In this document: piece by piece, positions 18,033-26,635 of the stretch
Position numbering within the stretch: position 1 is the stretch's first letter
Layout of the letters: each line of letters opens with the position of its first letter
From: CAWGGS01 sp963822095
GTDB taxonomy: Bacteria; Desulfobacterota; Desulfobulbia; Desulfobulbales; Desulfocapsaceae
DNA length: 64,000 nucleotides
Direction: 5' to 3'
Assembly: GCA_963822095.1 (NCBI GenBank)
Contig: CAWGGS010000039.1
Span: 1 to 64,000 of the forward strand
Made by a program: the position numbers and the translations under genes
The notes under the pieces: generated by a model
Told to the model about the DNA's origin: nothing
The model's input: the letters and a program-made list of their open reading frames with translations, nothing else
Databases searched by the model: none

Positions 18033-19138
18033 CTAAGCTCCTGGATTTCGTCCGTCAAAACGTCGACAAATTCCTCAATGACCTGCCGCTCTCTTAGGGT
18101 AACACGTATCCAACCAGGAAATCTGAAACCGGTCATGGATCTGACCATCATCCCTTTCTTCATCAACCTGCGATACATTAAAAGATCATTGACCGGAACT
18201 TTGATCATCAGATAGTTTCCTTGGCCGCTTACGTGTTGAAGCCCAAGCTCAGTACAGACGTTTTCCAAGAAGGAGCGTGATTCGTTCACCATGAAACGCG
18301 TTCTGGCAATATGGTCCTCATCATTTTCGATGGCGGCCTGTGCCGCCGGCTGCGCCAGGGAATTGACCGAGTAGGCGACAAATGTACGACGAACCGCGTC
18401 CACCACGTTTTCCGTCCCGACCAGATACCCTATCCGCAGACCGGCTAAGGCATACATCTTGGAAAAGGTCCTGAATACGACGACATTGGGAAAGCGCTCC
18501 ATTAATTCCGCTCCGTCCGGATAATCATCCGCCTCGACATATTCCCGGTAGGCCTCGTCGATGACGACGATCCTGTTTTCACCGACCTGCTCCAGAAACG
18601 AGGCCAGGACCTCTTTTGACCAATAGGTGCCTGTCGGGTTGTTGGGATTGCAGATAAAAATAATCTTGGTCCTCCCGTCGATCCTCTCCAGCATTCCCTG
18701 GGGATCGAAGGCATAATCGACAAGGGGTACCAGGCGCGCCTCAATGCCTGAAAATTCCGCCACCCACTCGTAGACGGCAAAGGTCTTATCGGCTGTAATG
18801 ATATTGTCTCCCGTTTCGCATAGGGCTTTAATCACCGCACTGATTACCTCACAGGAACCGTTGCCGACCAGAAGCCTGTTTTCATTAATCCCCAGTTTCA
18901 GAGCCAGTGCCGTCCGTAAATCATAGGAATCTCCTGAAGGATAGACAAGAGCCCGCCCCGCTCTGAAATCCTCGATCACCTGGCAGGCCGCTGCGGGAGG
19001 CCCAAGAAAATTCTCGTTGTTATTGAGCCGATAGAGACGGGATACCCCGTACTCATGCATCAGAAGGTGGTCAGGCTTGCTCGGTATGTAGGCCTCGAAG
19101 TTTCTTACGTAGTCGGGGATCAGTGCATCAATATTCAT
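18029..19138 (-). CDS. HisC-like class I/II PLP-dependent aminotransferase
   Basis: 369 residues. It has the histidinol-phosphate aminotransferase layout: LNNNENFLGPP near the N-terminus, FICNPNNPTGTYW (about residues 158-170), VVIDEAYREY, and the PLP lysine in FRTFSKMYALAGLRIGY (about residue 225). There are no his biosynthesis genes nearby. The gene is fused by overlap to a molybdenum hydroxylase and signalling genes, so it may be a specialised paralogue acting on another amine. True HisC activity cannot be excluded. Its ATG shares one base with the upstream stop (TAATG). Confidence 0.85.
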   Translation of the reverse strand: MNIDALIPDYVRNFEAYIPSKPDHLLMHEYGVSRLYRLNNNENFLGPPAAACQVIEDFRAGRALVYPSGDSYDLRTALALKLGINENRLLVGNGSCEVISAVIKALCETGDNIITADKTFAVYEWVAEFSGIEARLVPLVDYAFDPQGMLERIDGRTKIIFICNPNNPTGTYWSKEVLASFLEQVGENRIVVIDEAYREYVEADDYPDGAELMERFPNVVVFRTFSKMYALAGLRIGYLVGTENVVDAVRRTFVAYSVNSLAQPAAQAAIENDEDHIARTRFMVNESRSFLENVCTELGLQHVSGQGNYLMIKVPVNDLLMYRRLMKKGMMVRSMTGFRFPGWIRVTLRERQVIEEFVDVLTDEIQELR

Positions 19139-20460
19139 TACTGCATCCCGTCAGTCAGATAAGAAAAGATAACCAGATCGGAGACGGCGGCATCAGGAAT
19201 CACCAATACCGGCTGAAAGCCGACCTCTTGCAGGGCAGACGTAAACATCATCTCCTCCTCTCTTCCCGTATCGATCTCAAAAAAGATATTTTTAACGTCC
19301 TGGCTCTTGAGAAGGGCGATGTGTGCCTCGAGATTTTCGACCAGGTCTCGGCCGGCGCAAAGAGGCCTTAAGTGCGCCAATGTCCTGCCGTTCTTGAATT
19401 CAACAGCGATGACCGAATAATCCCGTTGCCCCATGGAGGCAAAATCCGTCGTACGGATACGCCGGGGCAGGTAGAGGCGGTCATATTCCCTCTCCAGGAA
19501 TTTAGCAAAACCGCTGGAGCTGTAGACATAACTGCTGCTTTCCTCCTTGAGCTGGCGAAAATAGTAGAAACAGCCCGTTGGCTCCCCCTGGGGTGAGACG
19601 ACCTGTATGACGCCCAGGAAATCGAAGAACCGCTGAAAATCTTTCATCTCCGACTGACGGCGTAAAATGCCCCTGGCCGGTGTCCTCGATATGGCAGAGA
19701 TAGCCTGATCCATGAGCTGCGTCAGGATTTCATCATCCGGGTCCTCGGCAAAAACATAGGGGCCGAATACCTCAATGCAGGCATCCGTCAGCCCCTGCCA
19801 GACAACCCCTCCCAGGATATCGGCACCTGTCTGGATTACCGCTGCCTGTAGCGCGCCTTTTTTCAGCATTTCCGCGGCCATGCCACCTTTCAGCAGAAAT
19901 TCCGGGGTAAACTCTCCATCCGTTGCCGCAACCATGGAGGAAAAGTGTCTGAGGTCTTCAGGACTCGGGATACTGATTTCCATAGGCCCTGTCTTGGGCC
20001 CGGAAACAAAACTCAAAGGATCGGAAAACGGGTACTCCTTCTCCCGCCATACCTTCAGCGTGACCTGCTCTTCAGGACCGAAATCAAGCCTCAAACCGCT
20101 AACCGACCGGGCAGCAATCATGGGCCCCAGCATGTCCAGGGCGTCTTCATCGTCAAGATCGATGTTGAATGCCAGGTTAAGCGCTCTCATATCGGGATCG
20201 GCAAGGGAAAACGAGATGCCGAGAAGAAGACGGTAGCCCTCGTCTTGCAAAACCAGTTCTATATCAGAATCAAGCCCTGCATGAGCGGAGTAATAGGCAT
20301 AGAGTTCTTCAGCCGCAAGTAAAATGCCTGCTGTTTCCTTTCCACCGAAACCGAACCCCTGCGCCGCCTTGTCCACAAAATCCAGGCAGAGGGGCAAAAA
20401 GCGCTCGGTAAAAGGAAAGCGTGCAGAGGCGACCATGGGTCGTACGTTTTGTTTGCTCAT
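19138..20460 (-). CDS. Degenerate RsbW-like ATPase domain joined to GNAT-like domain
   Basis: 440 residues with no clear named family. Residues 10-150 follow the RsbW/HATPase_c pattern: a helix pair, LLAAEELYAYYSAHA in place of the N box, a short DPD segment, and a C-terminal strand before the linker. The N-box Asn that coordinates Mg is replaced by Tyr and the DxGxG loop is not recognisable, so ATP hydrolysis or kinase activity is doubtful. Residues 170-440 resemble the C-terminal GNAT-like half of the neighbouring protein (20457-21467), with matching LE...V..I..D...L...GF.P patterns. It is coupled by ATGA and TAATG overlaps on both sides. Function unknown; a scaffold or sensor role is a guess. 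Confidence 0.6.
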   Translation of the reverse strand: MSKQNVRPMVASARFPFTERFLPLCLDFVDKAAQGFGFGGKETAGILLAAEELYAYYSAHAGLDSDIELVLQDEGYRLLLGISFSLADPDMRALNLAFNIDLDDEDALDMLGPMIAARSVSGLRLDFGPEEQVTLKVWREKEYPFSDPLSFVSGPKTGPMEISIPSPEDLRHFSSMVAATDGEFTPEFLLKGGMAAEMLKKGALQAAVIQTGADILGGVVWQGLTDACIEVFGPYVFAEDPDDEILTQLMDQAISAISRTPARGILRRQSEMKDFQRFFDFLGVIQVVSPQGEPTGCFYYFRQLKEESSSYVYSSSGFAKFLEREYDRLYLPRRIRTTDFASMGQRDYSVIAVEFKNGRTLAHLRPLCAGRDLVENLEAHIALLKSQDVKNIFFEIDTGREEEMMFTSALQEVGFQPVLVIPDAAVSDLVIFSYLTDGMQ

Positions 20461-21467
20461 GCTTCTTTTTCCGGTTTAGAGAGTTTCTCCACCTGTTCGA
20501 AATCCTCTTGGATTGAAGAGAGCAGGCGATGATCTTCTTCCAGGGCAAGCACGATGGAAGAAAAATCGACAGAGTCCTCCAGCCGTTGCATCAACAGTCC
20601 GTCAGAATCGAACCAGCGGGGCAGGAGCCCCCCAAAAAAATATCCTCTTTCCCGGAGTCTCTCCACCGTCTCTCCTACCCACGGCACCGACAGGTCCAGC
20701 CGTATCTGGTGGACAACCGCCTTTCTTCCGCGAGCCTGGGCCTCAAGCTCATCTAAACGAGAGAGCATATCTTCACCCGGCAGAGGAATGGATATCCTGG
20801 CAACACCTGCAAAATCGAATATTTTCATCTCGGCTTTGCTGGATTGATCGCCCGGAATTCTGTCTGTGGATACCAAGATATCCCGCTCACAGGCAAGACA
20901 AGCATATATTCTGCGCAACTCTTGTTCATACCTGACGGGGATAAAGACCCTGTGTGGCCGGGGGCGATAACTGCGAAACTGGTTGATGGTCGATACCCGA
21001 CCTTCTGCGCTCTTTTCCTTGGCATAGGCAGCGGCCGGCATCAATCCCACCTGTATGGCTGTGGAGATATTGTCAAACGAGGCGAGAGACTTCTGCATAT
21101 AGGGATGATTGCAGACCGCCTCACCGAAGACCTCATGGATAGCATCGGTTCTCGGCACGAACTCCTCATAGAGAAAATGAAGGAGCTGTTTGTTTATGCC
21201 CATATTCCTACACTCTTTCAGAACCAGCCCGACCCCTGCCTCGTAAAGATGGGGGAAAGGCGCGGATGGAAAGAGATGCGTTACACCGACAACCTTGCCG
21301 CCCTCTGCACGGGCAACCAGGGAAATATAGATCCCTTCCCTGTTTGCCTCGATAATCGCGGCAGGATCGTAGAACAGACGGATGGGGTATTGTTCTCCAT
21401 AGACGGCATGGAACAAGGCCACCAAGCCCTCGGCATCTTCGGGACGGAAATGATCTATTGTATACAA
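20457..21467 (-). CDS. GNAT-family acetyltransferase-like protein
   Basis: 336 residues, about twice a single GNAT domain. The first 150 residues are a GNAT fold (MYTIDHFRPEDAEGLVALFHAVYG, about residues 1-24, and GVGLVLKECRNMGINKQLL, the acetyl-CoA loop region, though the RxxGxG/A motif is imperfect). The second half (180-330) is a further GNAT-like half similar to the C-terminus of the next gene. It is the first gene of the ten-gene leftward run, preceded by a 413-base non-coding region. Substrate unknown. Confidence 0.7.
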   Translation of the reverse strand: MYTIDHFRPEDAEGLVALFHAVYGEQYPIRLFYDPAAIIEANREGIYISLVARAEGGKVVGVTHLFPSAPFPHLYEAGVGLVLKECRNMGINKQLLHFLYEEFVPRTDAIHEVFGEAVCNHPYMQKSLASFDNISTAIQVGLMPAAAYAKEKSAEGRVSTINQFRSYRPRPHRVFIPVRYEQELRRIYACLACERDILVSTDRIPGDQSSKAEMKIFDFAGVARISIPLPGEDMLSRLDELEAQARGRKAVVHQIRLDLSVPWVGETVERLRERGYFFGGLLPRWFDSDGLLMQRLEDSVDFSSIVLALEEDHRLLSSIQEDFEQVEKLSKPEKEA

Positions 21468-21880
21468 GGCGGTATCCTTCTGGTATTGAATTTTGCTCCT
21501 TAAATTTTAATCCTATATCTTCTCAAGACCTGTTTTCAAGTACTTTCCCCCGTCAAGATCTCCATTTGGGGTGTTTTGCCCGGATTCTGCTTGTATCAAC
21601 AGATGCTTTAGTAAAAAGTTTTCGGAGATGCCGAAATGGACTCTGGAGATAAGCGTAGACTTCAAAAAGCTCGATATGCTAGGCGTAGATCTGAAACGGT
21701 GATTCGGCAGTACATGTGATACGGCTAATCGCCGTTTCAGATTTACAACGACGTAGGTCGAGCTTTTCACGAGTCCATCAACAGATCTTGTTGACAGTTT
21801 TTCCTCTTTATCCTATGCTCCTCGTTGTTCATTTTGCATGAGGCTGACATCATTTTCCTCCATTTTCCAGTAGGACATCC
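21468..21880. other. Non-coding region upstream of the ten-gene operon and of the GDPD gene
   Basis: 413 bases between two divergent genes. It must carry promoters for the leftward operon and for the rightward phosphodiesterase, but no clear consensus promoter stands out. Its middle third is occupied by the palindromic element at 21637-21777. An 85-codon minus-strand frame crosses the palindrome and is probably spurious. Confidence 0.6.
21637..21777. repeat. MITE-like imperfect palindrome, about 140 bp
   Basis: The outer ends are TGGACTC (21637-21643) and its complement GAGTCCA (21771-21777). Inside, AAAAGCTCGA near 21665 pairs with TCGAGCTTTT near 21757, and ATCTGAAACGGTGATT near 21689 pairs with AATCGCCGTTTCAGAT near 21727, with two mismatches or fewer per block. 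The arms are about 45 bases with a short central loop containing ACATGT. Such intergenic palindromes are usually non-autonomous mobile elements or REP-like repeats. No second copy was seen in the window, so mobility is inferred from structure only. Confidence 0.6.
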
Positions 21881-22675
21881 ATGGTCCTTGCCATCGCCCA
21901 TCGAGGTGCCGACAGCCTTGCTCCGGAAAATACAATCCCGGCCATCAGAAAGGCCTGGGAAATAGGCGCCGATATCGTTGAGGTGGATGTTACCACCACT
22001 CTCGATGGCCGGCTCATCCTTCTCCACGATGATCTCCTGATCCGGACCACCGACATTGCAGAACGGTTTCCAGAGAGGATGAACAATCCGTGCTGGTCTT
22101 TTACCCTGCAAGAACTCAAAATCCTTGATGCAGGCTCATGGTTTATCACAACCGATCCTTTCGGCCAGATCGCTGCCGGAAATGTTTCCCGAGACGAGCT
22201 TTCCTCCTTTAAAGGTCTTCCCATCCCCACCCTTGACGAGGTGCTGGATTTTGTCAACCAACGGTCCTGGCGTATTAATATCGAGATCAAAGAGGTGCAA
22301 CACCTCCCGATTATCGAAAGCGTACTCGCTTTGATCAACCGGATGCAGATTTCGGCAGACCGCCTGATTATCTCATCTTTTTTCCATGACTCATTAAGAA
22401 AGGTCCGCTCGCAAAGACCGGATATCGAGATCAATGCCCTGATAGGAGGGGATGAAACGGGGAATCAGCAGTGGGGAGATTATGAATTCATGTACTACAA
22501 TGCCGATGCTGAACTAACCGACGAAGAACAAATTGCAAGAGCGCAGGAGCACAACTGCCGGGTCAGTCTTTATACCGTAAACAACCCGGACCAGATGCTG
22601 CGCTTCATCCGGGCAGGCATACACAGCCTGTTTACCGATTTTCCCCAAAGGCTCGTTGCCTTATTGAAGGAATAG
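21881..22675 (+). CDS. Glycerophosphodiester phosphodiesterase
   Basis: 264 residues, a single GDPD (UgpQ-like) domain. The catalytic HRGA is at residues 7-10, followed by SLAPENT, EVDV (metal-binding Glu and Asp) and LLHDDLLIRTT. The C-terminus ends LFTDFPQRLVALL, the expected last barrel strand. No signal peptide, so it is cytoplasmic and hydrolyses glycerophosphodiesters to glycerol-3-phosphate and an alcohol. Convergent with the next gene. Confidence 0.93.
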   Translation: MVLAIAHRGADSLAPENTIPAIRKAWEIGADIVEVDVTTTLDGRLILLHDDLLIRTTDIAERFPERMNNPCWSFTLQELKILDAGSWFITTDPFGQIAAGNVSRDELSSFKGLPIPTLDEVLDFVNQRSWRINIEIKEVQHLPIIESVLALINRMQISADRLIISSFFHDSLRKVRSQRPDIEINALIGGDETGNQQWGDYEFMYYNADAELTDEEQIARAQEHNCRVSLYTVNNPDQMLRFIRAGIHSLFTDFPQRLVALLKE

Positions 22676-22728
22676 ACTTTCCCATGTCTCCTAAACTATC
22701 AGGTCATCTCAATCAATGAAATATGCAG

Positions 22729-24018
22729 TTAGTTTAACTTAAGCAAAAAAAGAAAGACCCCACATCCGACCATGAAGAAACAGATGCAGGGGATAATAAC
22801 CTTACGCCAGGTCTTCGCTGTGTCGGCACCGAAAAAACTGCAGGTCAGCAAAAAACAGATATGGATGGGGGATATCATCACCCCGGTAAACCCGCTGAAT
22901 GAGGCAAGGACAAGATAGGGAATGATCTGTGTTTCCATTCCCAGGCTCCGAAGAAGCCCCAAAAGCAGGGGAAATGTCGCCCCGACAAAGGCCACGTTGA
23001 TTCCGGCAACCGCACCCACTAAAAACGGCAGGAATACGGCTGCGGCAAAGAGTGCCACCGTGCTTCCGGCAGTTCCGGCCATGGCCTTGACTACGCCTGC
23101 CGCCTGCATGACATCCTTAAAGACGAAGATTGCGGCAATCACAAACAACATCGACCATAAAGTCTTTTTCGTCAACACTTTGAACAGATAGCTTTGTGTC
23201 AGACCGTTCTGTACCAGTATCGCAACCACAGCGGCGGCAAGAGAAACGACAACACCCCATTCAAAGCCAATCTTCGGAAAATATTCCGATATGATAGCTT
23301 CTAAACCGATCGAACCGACTATGGCAATGAGCAAAGGGATTGCCTCTTTGAATACAAAGCGAAGTTGCCGAGGGCTTTGGTTCGTCACTCCTGACTCTTT
23401 GCCGAGCGGAACAACCGATTGACGAAGAAAAAAAAGCCATCCCAGTCCGAACATGGCAAGCGTTGCCGGCCAGGTCCTGGAAATCAGGGAGCCGATGGGG
23501 ATATCTGCTAAAGCCACCGTTAAAATGATACCGGGATACAGCGGCCAGGCCAACTCCCAGACATGTCTGAACCAGTAGTTGATTAACACCCGCCTTTCAT
23601 TGGAAAGATCCATGTCCGAGGAAACGGCCTTGACCAGAGGGGCCGAAAAGACCGCCCCTCCTGGCATCGGCAATAGGCCGATCAAGGCCGGAAAAAAGAT
23701 GAGCCTCAGCCGCGTATTGGTAAGATATCCTGAGAGAGCGTCCATCAGTCGCCCGGATTGTCCTGAGTACTCCAAGGCATCGGAGAGTATAAGAATAAGG
23801 CCTACGATGATGATCAAAAAGAGAAATTTATCCTGTACCAGGGCAACCAGCCCGATCCTTCCCCAGGAGAGTATCGGCAGACCGAAGATAAGGCCCATGG
23901 CCAGACTGCCTATAAGTATAGACAAACCGAGACCGAGTTTAAAACGAATACCACACAGCATCAGACAGAAGACAACGATCACCTTGACAAAAGGAATCGT
24001 CACAGCCGGCAAGTCCAT
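22729..24018 (-). CDS. DUF401-family integral membrane permease
   Basis: 429 residues with about ten to eleven hydrophobic segments spread over the full length. The pattern fits the DUF401 family, related to the gluconate/citrate-type (ion transporter superfamily) carriers: LIGLLPMPGGAVFSAPLV (about residues 112-129) and the repeat-like LVGAVAGINVAFVGATFPLL (about residues 336-355) in two inverted halves. The substrate is not known for this family. The start has GAGG 8 bases upstream. It stands alone between a convergent phosphodiesterase gene and the tRNA-Leu terminator. Confidence 0.85.
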   Translation of the reverse strand: MDLPAVTIPFVKVIVVFCLMLCGIRFKLGLGLSILIGSLAMGLIFGLPILSWGRIGLVALVQDKFLFLIIIVGLILILSDALEYSGQSGRLMDALSGYLTNTRLRLIFFPALIGLLPMPGGAVFSAPLVKAVSSDMDLSNERRVLINYWFRHVWELAWPLYPGIILTVALADIPIGSLISRTWPATLAMFGLGWLFFLRQSVVPLGKESGVTNQSPRQLRFVFKEAIPLLIAIVGSIGLEAIISEYFPKIGFEWGVVVSLAAAVVAILVQNGLTQSYLFKVLTKKTLWSMLFVIAAIFVFKDVMQAAGVVKAMAGTAGSTVALFAAAVFLPFLVGAVAGINVAFVGATFPLLLGLLRSLGMETQIIPYLVLASFSGFTGVMISPIHICFLLTCSFFGADTAKTWRKVIIPCICFFMVGCGVFLFLLKLN

Positions 24019-24072
24019 CTCGTTTCCTCACGACACTATCTCTCGGGATTTCTCATCACGTTGCTTCAGGCT

Positions 24073-24116
24073 TAAAAGAAGAAGGGCCAGGCTGCTCATT
24101 TCAAGCAACCTGGCCC
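24073..24116 (-). terminator. Rho-independent terminator after tRNA-Leu
   Basis: On the minus strand GGGCCAGGTTGCT pairs with AGCAGCCTGGCCC (24084-24116) across a 7-base loop and is followed by TTCTTCTTTT. It lies 12 bases past the tRNA 3' end and most likely ends the gap-rimI-pgk-tpiA-secG-tRNA transcript. Confidence 0.9.
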
Positions 24117-24127
24117 GTTGTAAAAAA

Positions 24128-24213
24128 TGGTGCCGAAGACGAGACTCGAACTCGTACGAGCGTGGCTCACTACCCCCTCAAGATAGCGTGTCTACCAGTT
24201 CCACCACTTCGGC
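24128..24213 (-). tRNA. tRNA-Leu (anticodon GAG)
   Basis: 86 nucleotides including an encoded CCA (24128-24130). The acceptor stem is GCCGAAG/CTTCGGC, the anticodon stem CTATC/GGTAG encloses the loop TTGAGGG, giving anticodon GAG, which reads CTC and CTT. A variable arm of class II length is present and the T loop contains GTTCGAGTC. It lies 9 bases after the secG stop and is probably processed from the same transcript. Confidence 0.95.
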
Positions 24214-24222
24214 ACTCAAGGA

Positions 24223-24621
24223 TCAATTCTTTTTTGTTTGCTCCGGAACAACTGTCTTTGACTCTGCCGCCGGCGCCGTAGCCTGCGGCGTCTGCTTTTC
24301 ACCTGGAGCCGGGACGACGGCATCCTTTTTCTCAACCGTCTTCTCCACCTTGGCTGCCGGTGTCTTCAACCCTTCCATCACCGAATGGGTACTGACATGG
24401 GAAGAAAAATATGCCAAGGTAACCGATGTCAGCATAAAAACGACGGCGGCGGCGGTAGTGATCTTATTCAACATTGGAACAGGCCCCTCGGTACCGAAAA
24501 GGGTCTGGCTGGACCCACCGAAAGTCGCTCCGATATCCGCGCCCTTTCCGTGCTGCAGCAGCACGATAATAACCAGAAAGAGGCAGACTATGACATGCAG
24601 TACTATAAGTAACGTAATCAT
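24223..24621 (-). CDS. secG: Protein translocase subunit SecG
   Basis: 132 residues. Two membrane helices (about 2-22 and 53-73) flank the conserved LLQHGKGADIGATFGG loop and the SQTLFG motif of SecG. The C-terminal tail (about 80-132) is a Lys/Ala/Pro-rich extension beyond the usual 75-110 residues, as seen in many related bacteria. SecG assists SecYE in export. It follows tpiA, a conserved pairing in many bacteria. Confidence 0.95.
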   Translation of the reverse strand: MITLLIVLHVIVCLFLVIIVLLQHGKGADIGATFGGSSQTLFGTEGPVPMLNKITTAAAVVFMLTSVTLAYFSSHVSTHSVMEGLKTPAAKVEKTVEKKDAVVPAPGEKQTPQATAPAAESKTVVPEQTKKN

Positions 24622-24644
24622 TTAGGATTGTGGTCCTATTTGCG

Positions 24645-25400
24645 TTATCGAAAATGAATAATACGCCCGAATGACTCTGCGTCCAACGCCGCACCGCCAA
24701 CCAGGGCGCCATCTATATCCGGTTGTGCCATCAAGGCATCAACATTGTCCTGTTTAACCGAGCCACCATACAATATTCTCACCTGGTCGGCAATGCTTTT
24801 TTCATACATGTTTTCAATACGGCTTCTTATAAAGGCGTGGACCTCCTGGGCCTGTTCCTTGGTTGCCGTCTTTCCGGTTCCAATGGCCCAGACCGGCTCA
24901 TAGGCTATGACCACCTTATCCATCACCGAGGCTTCGACACCGGCCAGGCCGTTGCGTGTCTGTTGCTCGACAACTTCAAAGGTCTTGTTCTCCTCACGTT
25001 GTTCCAATGTTTCGCCGACACAAAGAATGGTCAAAAGACCAAATCGCAGGGAACCGAGAAGACGTCTGTTGATCAACGAATCATCCTCGTGAAATATCTG
25101 ACGTCGCTCCGAATGACCGACTATGGCGGCGGTCCCGCCTGCATCTTTTACCATCACCGGAGAGATTTCTCCGGTAAACGCCCCTTTTTCTTCCCAGCAG
25201 ACATTCTGAACACCTACGATAACCCCACTTTCCCTGATGACATGGGAGACTTCACTCAGCACCGTATAGGGTGGCGCCAATAACACGTCTCTGTCCGGAA
25301 CGTCGGCACATTGTCCGGCTATTGCCGCGGCCAGATGACAGGCATCCATGACGGTGGTGTGCATCTTCCAGTTTCCCGCGATCAATGCTCTTCGTTTCAT
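24645..25400 (-). CDS. tpiA: Triosephosphate isomerase
   Basis: 251 residues, full length. GNWKMH with the substrate-binding Lys (about residue 12), GHSERR with the catalytic His (about 96), and AYEPVWAIGTGKTAT with the catalytic Glu and loop 6 (about 165-180) are all present, ending with YGGSVKQDN. It converts dihydroxyacetone phosphate and glyceraldehyde-3-phosphate. It lies in the glycolytic operon downstream of pgk. Confidence 0.98.
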   Translation of the reverse strand: MKRRALIAGNWKMHTTVMDACHLAAAIAGQCADVPDRDVLLAPPYTVLSEVSHVIRESGVIVGVQNVCWEEKGAFTGEISPVMVKDAGGTAAIVGHSERRQIFHEDDSLINRRLLGSLRFGLLTILCVGETLEQREENKTFEVVEQQTRNGLAGVEASVMDKVVIAYEPVWAIGTGKTATKEQAQEVHAFIRSRIENMYEKSIADQVRILYGGSVKQDNVDALMAQPDIDGALVGGAALDAESFGRIIHFR

Positions 25401-25430
25401 AGTCCTCCTCCCGTTGCAAGCTTCGTTGAA

Positions 25431-26606
25431 TCACCCCAGAGCGGCGACACCGGGCAAGGTCTTTCCTTCCATAAGCTCAAGGAAGGCACCTCCCCCCGTC
25501 GACATATAGGATATATTTTTCCCCTCTCCCGATTTTTTAACCGCTGCATTCGAGTCACCGCCGCCGATAATCGACAGGGCATGGGAAGCGGCAACCGCCC
25601 CGCACATTGCCATCGTCCCCTGGGCAAAGGCATCTATCTCAAAGGCGCCCATGGGGCCGTTCCACACAATGGTCCGGGCATCGGCCAAGGCCTCCTTGAA
25701 ATAGAGAACAGTTGCCGGACCGATATCCAATGCCATCCAATCCTTTGGAATATCGCGGAAGGTCACGTTCTTGATCACAGCATCAGCGGAAAATCTATCG
25801 GCGGCAACAAAATCGATGGGAAGAAAGAGTTTGACCCCTTTTTTTTCGGCAGCATCGAGAAACTGTTTCGCTGTCTCCAGAAGATCCTCCTCTATCTTTG
25901 AAGCCCCCATATCCACGCCCATGCCTTTGAGGAAGGTGTTGGCCATGGCCCCACCGATAATCATACGATCTACTCTGTCCAGCATGTTTTGCAAGGCCCC
26001 AAGCTTTGAAGAGACCTTCGCTCCGCCGACCAGAGCCACCAGGGGCCGAATGGGATCATCCATGGATTTATGAAAATACTCCATCTCGGTCTGCAGCAGA
26101 AAACCCGCCCCTTTTTCCTTTACGCAGGAAGCAACACCGACAATCGAGGCATGGGCGCGATGGGATGCGGCAAAGGCATCATTGATATAGACATCGGCCA
26201 GACGCGCAAGTTTTTCTGAAAAAGCTGGATCGTTATCGGTTTCCTCTTTGTAAAAACGCAGATTCTCGAGAAGTACCACCTCACCCGGATTCATGGCGGC
26301 GACAATTGCCTCGACGGACTCGCCGATGCAGTCAGGTGCCAGGCGAACATTGCAGCCCAGCAACCCCTTCAAATAATCGGCAACGGGAGCCAAGCTAAAA
26401 TCTTCCACCCTCTTGCCCTTGGGCCTGCCCATGTGGGAGGCAAGAATAAGCTTTCCTTTATTTTCCAGTACGTATTTGATTGTCGGCAAAGCGGTACGAA
26501 TCCTGATATCGTCGGTGATCCGTTTTTGCTCATCCATCGGTACATTGAAATCAACCCGCACCAGCACGCGCTTATCGTTCAGGTTAAGGTCTCGAAGTGT
26601 TTTCAT
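25431..26606 (-). CDS. pgk: Phosphoglycerate kinase
   Basis: 391 residues from the ATG at 26606, which has GGAG upstream and gives the standard N-terminus MKTLRDLNLNDKRVLVRVDFN (positions 1-21). An upstream ATG at 26639 would add 11 residues and overlap rimI. RVDFNVP, SHMGRPKG, ENLRFYKEE and the C-terminal GGGDSNAAVKK nucleotide motif are present. It makes ATP from 1,3-bisphosphoglycerate or works in reverse for gluconeogenesis. Confidence 0.98.
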   Translation of the reverse strand: MKTLRDLNLNDKRVLVRVDFNVPMDEQKRITDDIRIRTALPTIKYVLENKGKLILASHMGRPKGKRVEDFSLAPVADYLKGLLGCNVRLAPDCIGESVEAIVAAMNPGEVVLLENLRFYKEETDNDPAFSEKLARLADVYINDAFAASHRAHASIVGVASCVKEKGAGFLLQTEMEYFHKSMDDPIRPLVALVGGAKVSSKLGALQNMLDRVDRMIIGGAMANTFLKGMGVDMGASKIEEDLLETAKQFLDAAEKKGVKLFLPIDFVAADRFSADAVIKNVTFRDIPKDWMALDIGPATVLYFKEALADARTIVWNGPMGAFEIDAFAQGTMAMCGAVAASHALSIIGGGDSNAAVKKSGEGKNISYMSTGGGAFLELMEGKTLPGVAALG

Positions 26607-26635
26607 ATATGTTGGTCTCCGATACAATCGCAGAT

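Noticed and set aside
21513..21770. 85-codon minus-strand reading frame
   Set aside because: It runs through the palindromic element, starts without a convincing ribosome site and has no recognisable motif.
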